Shown here in pieces: positions 47,895 through 55,717 of a stretch of 55,817 nucleotides of DNA (positions are counted from its first letter, which is position 1; each line of letters starts with the position of its first letter). The notes under the pieces are model-generated. The model ran no database searches and was not told the DNA's origin. It saw nothing but the letters and a program-made list of their open reading frames with translations. Origin of the DNA: Pseudonocardia sp. SCN 73-27 (GTDB lineage Bacteria > Actinomycetota > Actinomycetes > Mycobacteriales > Pseudonocardiaceae); the NCBI GenBank assembly GCA_001725415.1, contig MEGH01000050.1, positions 1-55,817 of the forward strand, read 5' to 3'. A program made the translations under genes and the position numbers.

Positions 47895-49792
47895 CGACCA
47901 CCACTGTTCCGACCGATCCCCGCCTGAACGCACTCCGCACCCTGCTCGACGGACGCTGGGCCCCTGTGCGCGAAGAGGTCCGCGAGCAGATGGGCCGCTT
48001 CAGGCCCGTCCGTCCCGGGCTGTCGACCGAGGAGTACCGCGCCCGCGTCCTCGACCTGATGGGCGAACTCGCCGCGACGAAGCGTCCGCACGCCGGGTTC
48101 GCGCCCGAGTACGGCGGCGAGGGCGACATCGGCGGGACCGTCGTCAGCTTCCAGACGCTCGGCTACGGCGACCTGTCACTGCTGGTCAAGGCCGGCGTGC
48201 AGTGGGGCCTTTTCGGCGGCGCGGTCCAGGTACTGGGCACCTCTCGTCATCACGATGAATACCTGCGCGCGATCATGGACGGCGAGCTGCTCGGCTGCTT
48301 CGCCATGACCGAGACGGGTCACGGCTCCGACGTCCAGCACCTGCGCACCACCGCCACCTACGACCCGGCGACGCGCGAGTTCGTGATCGACACCCCCGAG
48401 CCGGGCGCGCGCAAGGACTACATCGGCAACGCCGCCCGCGACGGGAAGATGGCCGTCGTCTTCGCCCAGCTCGTCACCGGGGGCGCAACCCATGGCGTCC
48501 ACGCCTTCCTGATGCCGATCCGCGACGACGCCGGTGCCGCGATGCCCGGCATCACGATCTCGGACTGCGGCGAGAAGGCCGGGCTGAACGGCGTCGACAA
48601 CGGGCGGCTGGTCTTCGACCACGTCCGCATCCCGCGCGAGGCGCTGCTCAACCGGTTCGCCGACGTCGCCGAGGACGGCACCTACTCCAGCTCGATCGAG
48701 AACGAGAACCGCCGCTTCTTCACGATGCTCGGCACGCTCGTCCGCGGCCGGATCAGCGTCGCCGGGGGCGCGGGCAGCGCAGCGCAGAAGGCGCTCGCAC
48801 TGGCGATCCGGTACGGCTCGACGCGTCGTCAGTTCGCCGACCCGACCACCGGCGAGGAGGTCGCGCTGCTCGACTACCGCGCCCACCAGCGCAAGCTCCT
48901 CCCCGCCCTGGCGACGACCTACGCGCTGCACCTCGCGCAGGAGGACCTCGTCGCGGAGATGCACCGCATCCAGGCGCCGGGGGCCGTCGTCACCGACGAG
49001 AAGGCGCAGCGCGACCTGGAGTACCGCGCGGCCGGACTGAAGGCCGTCGCGACCTGGCACGCGACGTCGACGATCCAGGCCTGCCGCGAGGCGTGCGGCG
49101 GCGCCGGCTACCTCGCCGAGAACCTGTTGCCACAGCTCAAGGCCGACTCCGACGTCTTCACGACGTTCGAGGGCGACAACACCGTCCTGCTGCAGCTGCT
49201 CGCGAAGGGGCTCCTGTCGGAGTACGGGAGCCGCGTCTCCGAGCTGGGCCCGCTCGGCACAGCGCGGTTCGCGAGCGGGGTGGCGGTCGAGGCGGTGGCG
49301 GAGAAGACCGGTCTCGCGAAGCTCCGGCTGCGAGCCGTCGATCCTCGCTCCCCGCAGGCCCAGGCGCGATTGATTCACGACCGCGCCGAGCACCTGCTGG
49401 CGAGCCTCGCGCGCCGACTCCGCCCCGCGATTCGCCCCGGGTCGGACCAGTTCGGCATCTTCAACGACGCCCAGGACCACCTCCTGCACGCCTCCCGCGC
49501 ACACGTCGACGCGGTCGTCTACGACGCGATCGCGACGGCCGTCGACAAGGTCTCCGACGCGCCCACCCGCGAGCTGCTCGCCCAGGTCCGCGACCTGCAC
49601 GCGCTCTCGGTGGTCGAGGCCGACCGGGCCTGGTTCCTCGAGCACGGACGGCTCACCGTCGCCGAGTCCCGCGCCGTCACCGCCGCGGTCAACGACCTCT
49701 GCGCGAGCCTGCGCCCCCACGCCCGGCTCCTGGTCGACGCGTTCGCGATCCCCGAGAGCTGGCTCGACTGCCCGCTGCTGCGGACCTCCTGA
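47891..49792 (+). CDS. Acyl-CoA oxidase-like flavoprotein (ACOX family)
   Basis: 633 aa, matching peroxisomal-type acyl-CoA oxidases in length and wording rather than classic dehydrogenases of 380 aa. Sequence marks: RPHAGFAPEYGGEGDIGG, GELLGCFAMTETGHGSDVQH (FAD site), RKDYIGNAARDGKMAVVFAQ, THGVHAFLMPIRDD, LVRGRISVAGGAGSAAQKAL, ACREACGGAGYLAENLLPQL and FTTFEGDNTVLLQLLAKGLL, the last including the catalytic Glu region; the C-terminal helical ACOX domain follows. It introduces the 2,3-double bond, passing electrons to O2 or an ETF. GTG 47891 is coupled to tetR. With the facing thiolase operon it provides dehydrogenation, hydration, reduction and cleavage steps. Confidence 0.9.
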   Translation: MTTTTVPTDPRLNALRTLLDGRWAPVREEVREQMGRFRPVRPGLSTEEYRARVLDLMGELAATKRPHAGFAPEYGGEGDIGGTVVSFQTLGYGDLSLLVKAGVQWGLFGGAVQVLGTSRHHDEYLRAIMDGELLGCFAMTETGHGSDVQHLRTTATYDPATREFVIDTPEPGARKDYIGNAARDGKMAVVFAQLVTGGATHGVHAFLMPIRDDAGAAMPGITISDCGEKAGLNGVDNGRLVFDHVRIPREALLNRFADVAEDGTYSSSIENENRRFFTMLGTLVRGRISVAGGAGSAAQKALALAIRYGSTRRQFADPTTGEEVALLDYRAHQRKLLPALATTYALHLAQEDLVAEMHRIQAPGAVVTDEKAQRDLEYRAAGLKAVATWHATSTIQACREACGGAGYLAENLLPQLKADSDVFTTFEGDNTVLLQLLAKGLLSEYGSRVSELGPLGTARFASGVAVEAVAEKTGLAKLRLRAVDPRSPQAQARLIHDRAEHLLASLARRLRPAIRPGSDQFGIFNDAQDHLLHASRAHVDAVVYDAIATAVDKVSDAPTRELLAQVRDLHALSVVEADRAWFLEHGRLTVAESRAVTAAVNDLCASLRPHARLLVDAFAIPESWLDCPLLRTS

Positions 49793-49796
49793 ACCG

Positions 49797-50762
49797 TCAT
49801 CGACGCAGGGTCTCGCCGGGCGCGCAGCCGAACCGGCGGCGGTAGGAGTCCTCGAAGCGGGACCGTGAGCCGAACCCCCAGCGGGCGGCCACCGCGGCGA
49901 CGGTGGCCCCGGCGGTGGTGGGGTCGGCATCCAGCAGGTCGCGGTGCGCGGCGTCGAGCCGGACCCGGCGCAGGTGCGCCGACGGAGTGATGTCCAGGTG
50001 GCGACGGAACGCCGACCGCAACGCCGCCGGGCCGACCCCGGCGGCCTCGGCGACGTCGGCGACCGTGATCGGCAGCGATGCGTGGGCGTCGACATAGGCG
50101 AGGGCGCGCCGCACCGTGGCCGGGCCGACGTGACCGGGGCCGGGCACGTAGCCACGGGTCATCGCGGTGTTCGGGAAGGCCGTCACGATCGCCGCGGCGA
50201 CGGTGCCGATCAGCTCCTGGTGCACGAGCGGCGTGAGAACGCCTCCGGCAGGGGCGGCCAGGTCCTCCCACAGCATCCGCGCGGTCATCCCCCACAGCCG
50301 CCCGCGCGCCGCCGAGACCGGACACAGCGACGTGAACGTCAGTGCCTCGGGTGCGAGGCCCGTCAGCTCCTCGACGGCGCGGCCCACCTCGGCGGGCGAC
50401 ATCCGGACCGCCAGCCCGACGTAGTCGTCCATCTCCATCACCGAGGACGCACCCGGCACGTAGAGGGTGCTGTGGCCCTCCCCCGCGACGGTGGCGCCGT
50501 AGCGGCCGAAGTCCAGCGCGGCCCGGCCGCGCAGCCAGGTCACGACGATCAGCTCGGCGCTGCCCTCGACCGCGGCGCTGAACGACGCCGAGCTCCGAGC
50601 CACGTCGACGCCCAGTGAGCCCGTGGCCACGGTGTCGGCCACGTAGTTCAGCCCGCTCTGCGGTCGCCGCATCCGGGTGCGCATCCCGTGCCGGCTGACG
50701 ATGTCGGCCACCTCGTCGGCGGAGTCCGACGCGAAGGAGAACCGTGTGACCGGTACCGGCAA
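49797..50762 (-). CDS. AraC-family regulator with AraC-like ligand-binding domain (paralogue 1)
   Basis: 321 aa. The N-terminal sensor half begins VTRFSFASDSADEVADIVSR and includes DFGRYGATVAGEGHSTLYVP; the C-terminal AraC HTH pair reads SLPITVADVAEAAGVGPAAL, RSAFRRHLDITPSAHLRRVR, VAAVAARWGFGSRSRFEDSY and FGCAPGETLRR. A TTG start at 50762 is preferred because GGGGAGG lies 5 nt upstream and the following VPVTRFSF aligns with IPVTRFSY at the start of the second paralogue (53195). Its stop is 4 bp from that of the convergent oxidase gene. The target is probably the adjacent SDR or an aromatic/alcohol pathway, as for FeaR-like relatives. Confidence 0.88.
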   Translation of the reverse strand: MPVPVTRFSFASDSADEVADIVSRHGMRTRMRRPQSGLNYVADTVATGSLGVDVARSSASFSAAVEGSAELIVVTWLRGRAALDFGRYGATVAGEGHSTLYVPGASSVMEMDDYVGLAVRMSPAEVGRAVEELTGLAPEALTFTSLCPVSAARGRLWGMTARMLWEDLAAPAGGVLTPLVHQELIGTVAAAIVTAFPNTAMTRGYVPGPGHVGPATVRRALAYVDAHASLPITVADVAEAAGVGPAALRSAFRRHLDITPSAHLRRVRLDAAHRDLLDADPTTAGATVAAVAARWGFGSRSRFEDSYRRRFGCAPGETLRR

Positions 50763-50842
50763 CGGTCCTCCCCAGGTCGTGATCGCCGTCGACCGGACCG
50801 GCCTCAGGAGCTTATCCGGCGGTGTGTCCCTCTTCCGGGCGG

Positions 50843-51571
50843 TCAGCCCGCGGCGAGGAACCGGCGTTCGAGCTCCGGGTAGATCAGGTTCTGGTCGTCG
50901 GACAGGCCTGCCTTGACCGTGCGACTGAAGTCGTCGACGGCGACCTCCGGCTCGCCGGCCTCCAGGCCGTCGAACGCGGCGGTGGCCACGGCGGCGGGAT
51001 CGACCTTCTCGCTGACCACACCGGCGGCGAGCTCGGTGTCGACGAACCCGACGTGCACGCCCACCACCTCGGTCTTCTGTCGACGGAGGTCGATGCGCGC
51101 GGCGTTGGTCCACGCCCAGGCCGCCGCCTTCGACGCCGCGTAGGTCGACAGCGCGGGAGGCGCCGCCCACGAGACGACCGACAGCATCTGCACCACCGCA
51201 CCACCACCGTTGGCGGCGAGGACCGGCGCGAAGGTCTGGGTGAGGCCGACGAGCGCGAGGTAGTTGGTCTCGATCTCGCGGCGTACCTGGTCGAGCGGCG
51301 CCGTCAGCGGCGTGCTGAACGCGGCGACGCCGGCGTTGTTCACGAGCAGCGTGACGTCGCCCAGCTCCTCCGCGAGGGCCGTGACCCGGGCGGGGTCGGT
51401 GACGTCGAGGGCGACCGGCACGATCCGCGGGTCGGCGACCTCGACCGTCGTGACATCACGCGCTCCGGCGTAGACCTTGCTCGCCCCGCGCGCCAGCAGC
51501 TCGGCGGTGAACGCCTTGCCGATCCCGCGGTTCGCCCCGGTCACCAGGGCGACCGCTCCCATGATCTGCAT
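50843..51571 (-). CDS. Short-chain dehydrogenase/reductase
   Basis: 242 aa. NAD(P) motif AVALVTGANRGIGKAFTAEL, NNAG in TLLVNNAGVAAFSTPLTAPL, catalytic Ser in MLSVVSWAAPPALSTYAASK with Tyr and Lys in YAASK, then VVGVHVGFVDTELAAGVVSE. Substrate not predictable. ATG 51571 has AAGGAG 5 nt upstream; the first in-frame upstream ATG at 51598 would lie in the operator. A TetR-type site at 51584-51598 lies 13 bp upstream of the start, and the same site overlaps the promoter of the TetR gene just before, so the two form a regulated pair. Confidence 0.9.
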   Translation of the reverse strand: MQIMGAVALVTGANRGIGKAFTAELLARGASKVYAGARDVTTVEVADPRIVPVALDVTDPARVTALAEELGDVTLLVNNAGVAAFSTPLTAPLDQVRREIETNYLALVGLTQTFAPVLAANGGGAVVQMLSVVSWAAPPALSTYAASKAAAWAWTNAARIDLRRQKTEVVGVHVGFVDTELAAGVVSEKVDPAAVATAAFDGLEAGEPEVAVDDFSRTVKAGLSDDQNLIYPELERRFLAAG

Positions 51572-51583
51572 CCCGACTCCTTG

Positions 51584-51598
51584 AAAACGACCGGTCAT
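51584..51598 (-). promoter_or_regulatory. TetR operator before the SDR gene
   Basis: On the minus strand ATGACCGGTCGTTTT matches, at 13 of 15 positions, ATGACCGATCGTCTT at 52199-52213 (plus strand) in the promoter of the adjacent tetR gene. The core GACCGGTC is self-complementary. Two TTGAAA words flank it directly. Confidence 0.65.
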
Positions 51599-51616
51599 CT
51601 TGAAATGGACACACGC

Positions 51617-52189
51617 TCACACCAGCAGGACGCCGAACGTGACGTCGAACCACTGGTCCAGGACGGCACGGTCGCCCGACACCTTGCCCCGCGCGATCGC
51701 ACCCTCGAACCCGTCGAGGACATAGCGGGCGAGCACCGCGGCGTCGGTGTCGACGTGCAGGTCCCCCGCCTCCCGGGCCTCGGCGAGCGCGGCCGCGACC
51801 GCCGCCGTCCACTGCTCGAGACCCGCCGCGACCTGCGCCCGCAGCCGCCCGCACTCCGCCGGCACGCCCGTACTGAAGTTCCCCAGCAGGCAGCCGTGCG
51901 GTCCGTACTCCGCGAACCGCCGCGCCGCAGCAGACTCCAGGTGCTCGCGCAGGCGCGGCAGCGGGGCACCCGAGCGCACGTACAGCCCGTCGAGCCCGCC
52001 GTCGACGACCCAGCGGCGCGTGATCTCGACCGCCAGCTCCTCCTTACCGGAGAAGTGGTTGTAGAACGAGCCCTTCGGCACGCCCGCGGCGTCGACCAGA
52101 TCCTGGATGCTCGATCCCTGGAATCCCTTCTCGAGGAACACGCGCGTCGCGTTGTCCACGATCCGGGACTTCACGCTCACCTGCGGCAC
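51617..52189 (-). CDS. TetR-family regulator, YxaF/LmrA-like
   Basis: 190 aa. The helix-turn-helix region reads GFQGSSIQDLVDAAGVPKGS with FYNHFSGKEELAVEITRRWV, and the C-terminal domain (PHGCLLGNFSTGVPAECGRL, ARYVLDGFEGAIARGKVSGD) is typical of the TetR_C subgroup near YxaF/NemR. Start GTG 52189: a sigma-70-like promoter (TTGACG, 17 nt, CATATT) lies just upstream and leaves no room for a leader with SD, so translation is probably leaderless. It precedes the SDR by 45 bp in the same direction. The shared operator indicates that it represses itself and the SDR; YxaF/NemR-like proteins often sense reactive electrophiles or flavonoids. Confidence 0.88.
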   Translation of the reverse strand: MPQVSVKSRIVDNATRVFLEKGFQGSSIQDLVDAAGVPKGSFYNHFSGKEELAVEITRRWVVDGGLDGLYVRSGAPLPRLREHLESAAARRFAEYGPHGCLLGNFSTGVPAECGRLRAQVAAGLEQWTAAVAAALAEAREAGDLHVDTDAAVLARYVLDGFEGAIARGKVSGDRAVLDQWFDVTFGVLLV

Positions 52190-52195
52190 GACACC

Positions 52196-52224
52196 AATAT
52201 GACCGATCGTCTTGGTCGCGTCAA
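52196..52224 (-). promoter_or_regulatory. Promoter of tetR (52189) with embedded operator
   Basis: On the minus strand TTGACG (52224-52219), 17-nt spacer, CATATT (52201-52196), then 6 nt to GTG 52189. The operator ATGACCGATCGTCTT (plus strand 52199-52213) lies in the spacer, where bound repressor would block RNA polymerase. Confidence 0.65.
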
Positions 52225-52233
52225 GGAACTGGG

Positions 52234-53195
52234 TCAGCGACGGAGCGTCTCGCCGGGCCGACAGCCGAACTGCGCCAGATAGGTGCCCTCGAAACGGGCC
52301 GGAGAACCGAACCCCCACCGCGCCGCCACCGCAGCGACGGGTCGGCCCCCGTCGGGTCCGCCGCCACGAGGTCGCGGTGCGCCGCGTCGAGCCGCACCCG
52401 GCGCAGGTGCGCCGACGGCGTCGTCCCCAGGTGGCGACGGAACGCCGACCGCAACGTCGCCGGACTCACGCCGGCGGCATCGGCCATGTCCGCCACCGTG
52501 ACCGGCAACGACGCGTGCGCGTCGACGTAGGCGAGCGCCCGGCGCAGTGTCGCCGGACCCACGTACCCGGGGCCGGGCACGTAGCCACGGGTCATCGCCG
52601 TGTTCGGGAAGGCGGACACCACCGCGGCCGCGACCGTGTTGACCAGCTCCCGGTGCACCAGCGGCGTGAGTGTCTCCGTGCCGGGCGCCGTCAGCTCCTC
52701 CCACAACATCCGCGCCGTGACGCCCCAGAGCCGCCCGTGCGCCGCCGACAACGGGCGGACCGATGTGAAGCGCAACGCCCCCGGCGCGAGCCCCGTCAGG
52801 TCCTCGACCGCGCGGCCCACCTCGTCCGGCGAGAGCCGGACCGCCAGCCCGACGTAGTCGTCCATGTCGAACACGCCCGGCGCGCCCGGCGGGTACAGGC
52901 TGCTGTCACCCGCCGCGGCGACCGCCCCGCCGTAGCGGCCGAAGTCCATGGACACCCGGCCCCGCAGCCAGCTCAGCAGGATCAGCTGGTCGCTGCCGTC
53001 CGCCGCCACACCCGACGTCGGCGAGCAGCGCGCGAGATCGACGCCGAGCGACGCTGTCGCCGCGCTGTCGACCGCGTAGTGCAGCCCTGCCACGGGCGGC
53101 GGGAACCGGACGCGCATGTAGAGCCGCGACACCAGATCCCACACCTCCTCGGCGGAGTCCGAGGCGTAGGAGAACCGCGTGACCGGGATGTCCAC
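52234..53195 (-). pseudogene. AraC-family regulator (paralogue 2), single-base frameshift
   Basis: Starts GTG 53195 with IPVTRFSYASDSAEEVWDLV and is co-linear with the AraC gene at 49797 throughout (for example PNTAMTRGYVPGPGYVGPAT and THE HTH segment SLPVTVADMADAAGVSPATL). After about DLVAADPTGADP (near 52345) the frame breaks; the neighbouring frame continues PVAAVAARWGFGSPARFEGT and ends FGCRPGETLRR. The 962-nt span is one base short of 321 codons. If the shift is real, the second HTH is replaced by unrelated residues and DNA binding is probably lost. It begins 6 nt after the methionine aminopeptidase stop. Confidence 0.85.
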
Positions 53196-53201
53196 CCCGG
53201 C

Positions 53202-53975
53202 CTACGCGCCCTTGAGCGTCAGCACGCGCGGGCCGTCCTCGGTGACGCCGATCGTGTGCTCGACGTGCGCGGCCCGGCTGCCGTCGGACGTGCGCAGCGT
53301 CCAGCCGTCGTCGTCGTGGCGGTAGCGGTCGCCCCCGCCGGCGATGAGCATCGGCTCGATCGCGAACACCAGGCCCGGCTCCAGCCGCATCCCGCGGCCG
53401 CGCTCGCCCTCGTTGGGGACGTGCGGCGCCTCGTGCATCTGCCTGCCGACGCCGTGCCCGCCGTGGTCGGCCAGCATGCCGTACCCGGCGGCACGGGCGA
53501 CCGACTCGATCGCGTGCCCCACGTCGCCAAGGTGCGCCCCGGCCAGCGACGCATCGATCCCGGCCCGCAGCGCCCGCTCGGCCGTGTCGATCAGCGCCAG
53601 GTCGGCCGGGTCGGCGGCACCGACGACGAAGCTGATCGCCGAGTCGGCGCACCAGTCGTCGAGATGGACGGCGAGGTCGATGCTGACCAGGTCGCCGTCG
53701 GCCAGCACCTGCGGGCCGGGGATGCCGTGGACGACGGCGTCGTTGACGCTGACGCAGGTCACGGCCGGATAGGGCGTCGAGGCGAAGCGCGGGAGGTAGT
53801 TCAAGAACGTCGGCCGCGCGCCGGCCGCGACGATCAGGTCACCGGCCGCCGCGTCGAGGTCGCTCACCCGCACACCCGGCGCAGCCTGGGCACGGACCGT
53901 CGCCAGCACGTCGGCGACGATCGCACCCGCCGCCGCGATGGCGTCCATCTCCGACGGCGTCTTCAACTCGATCAC
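53202..53975 (-). CDS. map: Methionine aminopeptidase type I
   Basis: 257 aa, dimetal enzyme removing N-terminal Met. Metal and catalytic residues visible: VSVNDAVVHGIPGPQVLADG (His), DLVSIDLAVHLDDWCADSAI (Asp pair), ADHGGHGVGRQMHEAPHVPN (His), LEPGLVFAIEPMLIAGG (Glu) and AAHVEHTIGVTEDG (Glu). No N-terminal SH3-binding extension, as in the short actinobacterial MapA-type forms. GTG 53975 was chosen since GGAGG is about 8 nt upstream; GTG 53984 would overlap the SD. It stands apart from the ribosomal cluster, so it is probably an additional copy. Confidence 0.94.
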   Translation of the reverse strand: MIELKTPSEMDAIAAAGAIVADVLATVRAQAAPGVRVSDLDAAAGDLIVAAGARPTFLNYLPRFASTPYPAVTCVSVNDAVVHGIPGPQVLADGDLVSIDLAVHLDDWCADSAISFVVGAADPADLALIDTAERALRAGIDASLAGAHLGDVGHAIESVARAAGYGMLADHGGHGVGRQMHEAPHVPNEGERGRGMRLEPGLVFAIEPMLIAGGGDRYRHDDDGWTLRTSDGSRAAHVEHTIGVTEDGPRVLTLKGA

Positions 53976-54057
53976 TGCACACACCCTCCGCGGTTCCGCG
54001 CCGACAGTACCGGCGCCGACGCCGCGTCCCCGCCGCGTAGGAGAAGCCCACGACCCC

Positions 54058-54118
54058 GCCGAGTTCGACGTGACGCTGGTCCCGACCGCGGTGGCCGGCG
54101 CCAGGTCGAACTCGGCGA
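54058..54118. terminator. Long hairpin behind the quinone-reductase gene
   Basis: CGCCGAGTTCGAC (54058-54070) is perfectly complementary to GTCGAACTCGGCG (54106-54118), 35-nt loop. It lies 8 bp after the stop of the gene at 54127 and before map in the direction of transcription. There is no T-run. It could terminate transcription or be another palindromic repeat of which only one copy is in view. Confidence 0.6.
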
Positions 54119-54126
54119 CGAGAGGG

Positions 54127-55056
54127 CTACATGCGCAGCACGACCTTGCCCATCGCGTGGCCCGTCTCCACCGCCGCCAGGGCCTCCGGGGCCTCGTCGA
54201 GCGGCCGGACGTCGATGACGTGCGGCGACAGCGACCCGTCGGCGACCAGGGCGATGACCTCGGAGTAGACGGCCGTCGTGCGGCGGCGCTCGACGTCGCG
54301 CCCGCCCAGCTCCTTGACCAGGCTCTTGTCGGCGATGCTGATCAGGTTGGCGGGGTCCTTCACCAGCGTCGCGACCTCCCGCAGCGCCTCCCCGCCCACC
54401 ATGTCGAACACCGCATCGACGCCGTCGGGCAGCAGTTCCCGCACCCGCGCCGCGACGCCAGGCCCGTAGCCGACGAGCGTCGCCCCGAGCGACTCGACGA
54501 GCTCCCGCTTCCCCTCGCTCGCCGTGCCGACGACCGCCACCCCGCCGTTGCGGGCCAGCTGCGCCGCCGCCACCCCGACGCCGCCGCCGATGCCGTTGAC
54601 CAGCAACGTCGTACCCTCGGGGAGGCCGAGGGAGACGATGCCGTCATACGCGGTGCAGACGGCGACGGGCAGCGCCGCCGCGTCGGTCCACGACACCTGC
54701 GGCGGCTTCTTCGCCGACGACTCCGCCCACAGCAGGCTGTACTCGCCGTACCCGCCGGCGCCGGGCGCGGTGGAGCCGAACACCTCGTCACCGATCGCGA
54801 ACCCCGTGACGTCCTGGCCGATGGCCCGCACGACCCCCGACACCTCACGGCCCAGGACGGCGGGGAACTCCGTCGGCACCGGGCCGGGGCCGCCGGAGCG
54901 CGACTTCCAGTCGGCGGGGTTGATCCCCGCGGCGCGGACCTCGACGAGCAGCTCCGCCGGCCCGGGCGCGGGGATCGGCAGGTCGAGGAACAGCTGGTTC
55001 TCCGGGCCGCCCACGGCGCTGAAGCCGTAGGCACGGAAGGTCTCGGTCGTCGCCAT
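54127..55056 (-). CDS. Zinc-independent quinone oxidoreductase-like MDR alcohol dehydrogenase
   Basis: 309 aa, NADPH-dependent medium-chain reductase of the QOR type. The N-terminal catalytic domain has VRAAGINPADWKSRSG and EFPAVLGREVSGVVRAIGQD; the cofactor domain has TTLLVNGIGGGVGVAAAQLA with the AxxGxGxG-like loop, and VDAVFDMVGGEALREVATLV. The structural-zinc cysteines and catalytic-zinc Cys/His are absent, as in QOR proteins. ATG 55056 lies at the family N-terminus. No obvious partner gene; a 13-bp-stem hairpin follows its stop. Confidence 0.9.
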   Translation of the reverse strand: MATTETFRAYGFSAVGGPENQLFLDLPIPAPGPAELLVEVRAAGINPADWKSRSGGPGPVPTEFPAVLGREVSGVVRAIGQDVTGFAIGDEVFGSTAPGAGGYGEYSLLWAESSAKKPPQVSWTDAAALPVAVCTAYDGIVSLGLPEGTTLLVNGIGGGVGVAAAQLARNGGVAVVGTASEGKRELVESLGATLVGYGPGVAARVRELLPDGVDAVFDMVGGEALREVATLVKDPANLISIADKSLVKELGGRDVERRRTTAVYSEVIALVADGSLSPHVIDVRPLDEAPEALAAVETGHAMGKVVLRM

Positions 55057-55125
55057 GTCCCTGTCCTACCCCGTCGCCGGGTCCGAGGCTTGGCGGCGGG
55101 CGCACGAACCCGGACGGGCGTCAGC

Positions 55126-55674
55126 TCAGGACGAGGGCAGGTGCAGGTCGTGCAGGTGGTGCTCGACGTCGTGCAGGAAGTACCGCGAGAAGCTGCCGAC
55201 GGTGAAGACACTGCCGTTGCTGCGCCGGGCCGGACGGTCCCACTGGTCGTCGTGCACGGCGTCCCAGGCCGCGGCGATCCGCTCGCCCGCCTCGGTGAGA
55301 TCCGCCGACACCATCTCGGGATCCTGCAGGTCGTAGCGGTCTTCGCGGGCCGTGACGTCCTGGTCCCAGTCGGCGAAGACGGGGTCGTCCTCGCGCAGCA
55401 TCAGGGTGAGGCGCTCGTGGAAGATCCGGAAGACGTCGCGGACGTGGCAGCCGTACTCGAGCGCCGACCAGGTGGCGGGGTCGGGGCGGCGGCGCGCGTC
55501 GGGGGCGGCGAGTGCGGCGCGGTAGGCCGGCAGCGCCGACCGCACCCTCACGCCGACGGACCCCTGCGCGACAGCGGCGGCGTCGAACCCGCACTCCGGG
55601 CAGGGGCGGTCGAGCACCCAGGTCCAGTCCTTGTCGTCAGGGACGATGGCGTCGGCGTTGCTCGCGTCGGTCAC
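55126..55674 (-). CDS. DinB-fold protein (mycothiol-dependent enzyme-like) with CPECG motif
   Basis: 182 aa, four-helix-bundle DinB/MDMPI-type protein. Possible metal ligands are His in ALEYGCHVRDVFRIFHERL and the cluster HDVEHHLHDL at the C-terminus. The segment DRPCPECGFDAAAV near the N-terminus is a recurrent feature of one actinobacterial DinB subgroup. Members act as thiol (mycothiol) transferases or isomerases; substrate unknown. GTG 55674 is preferred; the longer start at 55701 would read through the palindrome at 55691. It is 70 bp behind the quinone reductase start and runs in the same direction, upstream of it. Confidence 0.82.
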   Translation of the reverse strand: MTDASNADAIVPDDKDWTWVLDRPCPECGFDAAAVAQGSVGVRVRSALPAYRAALAAPDARRRPDPATWSALEYGCHVRDVFRIFHERLTLMLREDDPVFADWDQDVTAREDRYDLQDPEMVSADLTEAGERIAAAWDAVHDDQWDRPARRSNGSVFTVGSFSRYFLHDVEHHLHDLHLPSS

Positions 55675-55690
55675 GGGCCAGACTCTGCTC

Positions 55691-55717
55691 GTGAGCGGCA
55701 ATGGTCGCCACAGCGAC
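55691..55717. repeat. Truncated class A palindrome
   Basis: The full left arm GTGAGCGGCAATGGTCGC, loop CACA and the first five bases GCGAC of the right arm are present. The expected CATTGCCGCTCAC is missing and is replaced by TGTCGAGTCTCGGGACATGT. The break fits insertion of a mobile element into the palindrome. Confidence 0.85.

Noticed and set aside
47891-49792. Naming this gene fadE5 from its place beside the fadA2/fabG4/htdX-like genes
   Set aside because: The N-terminus and motifs are of the acyl-CoA oxidase type (FAMTETGHGSDVQH, ACOX C-terminal domain), not of FadE5.
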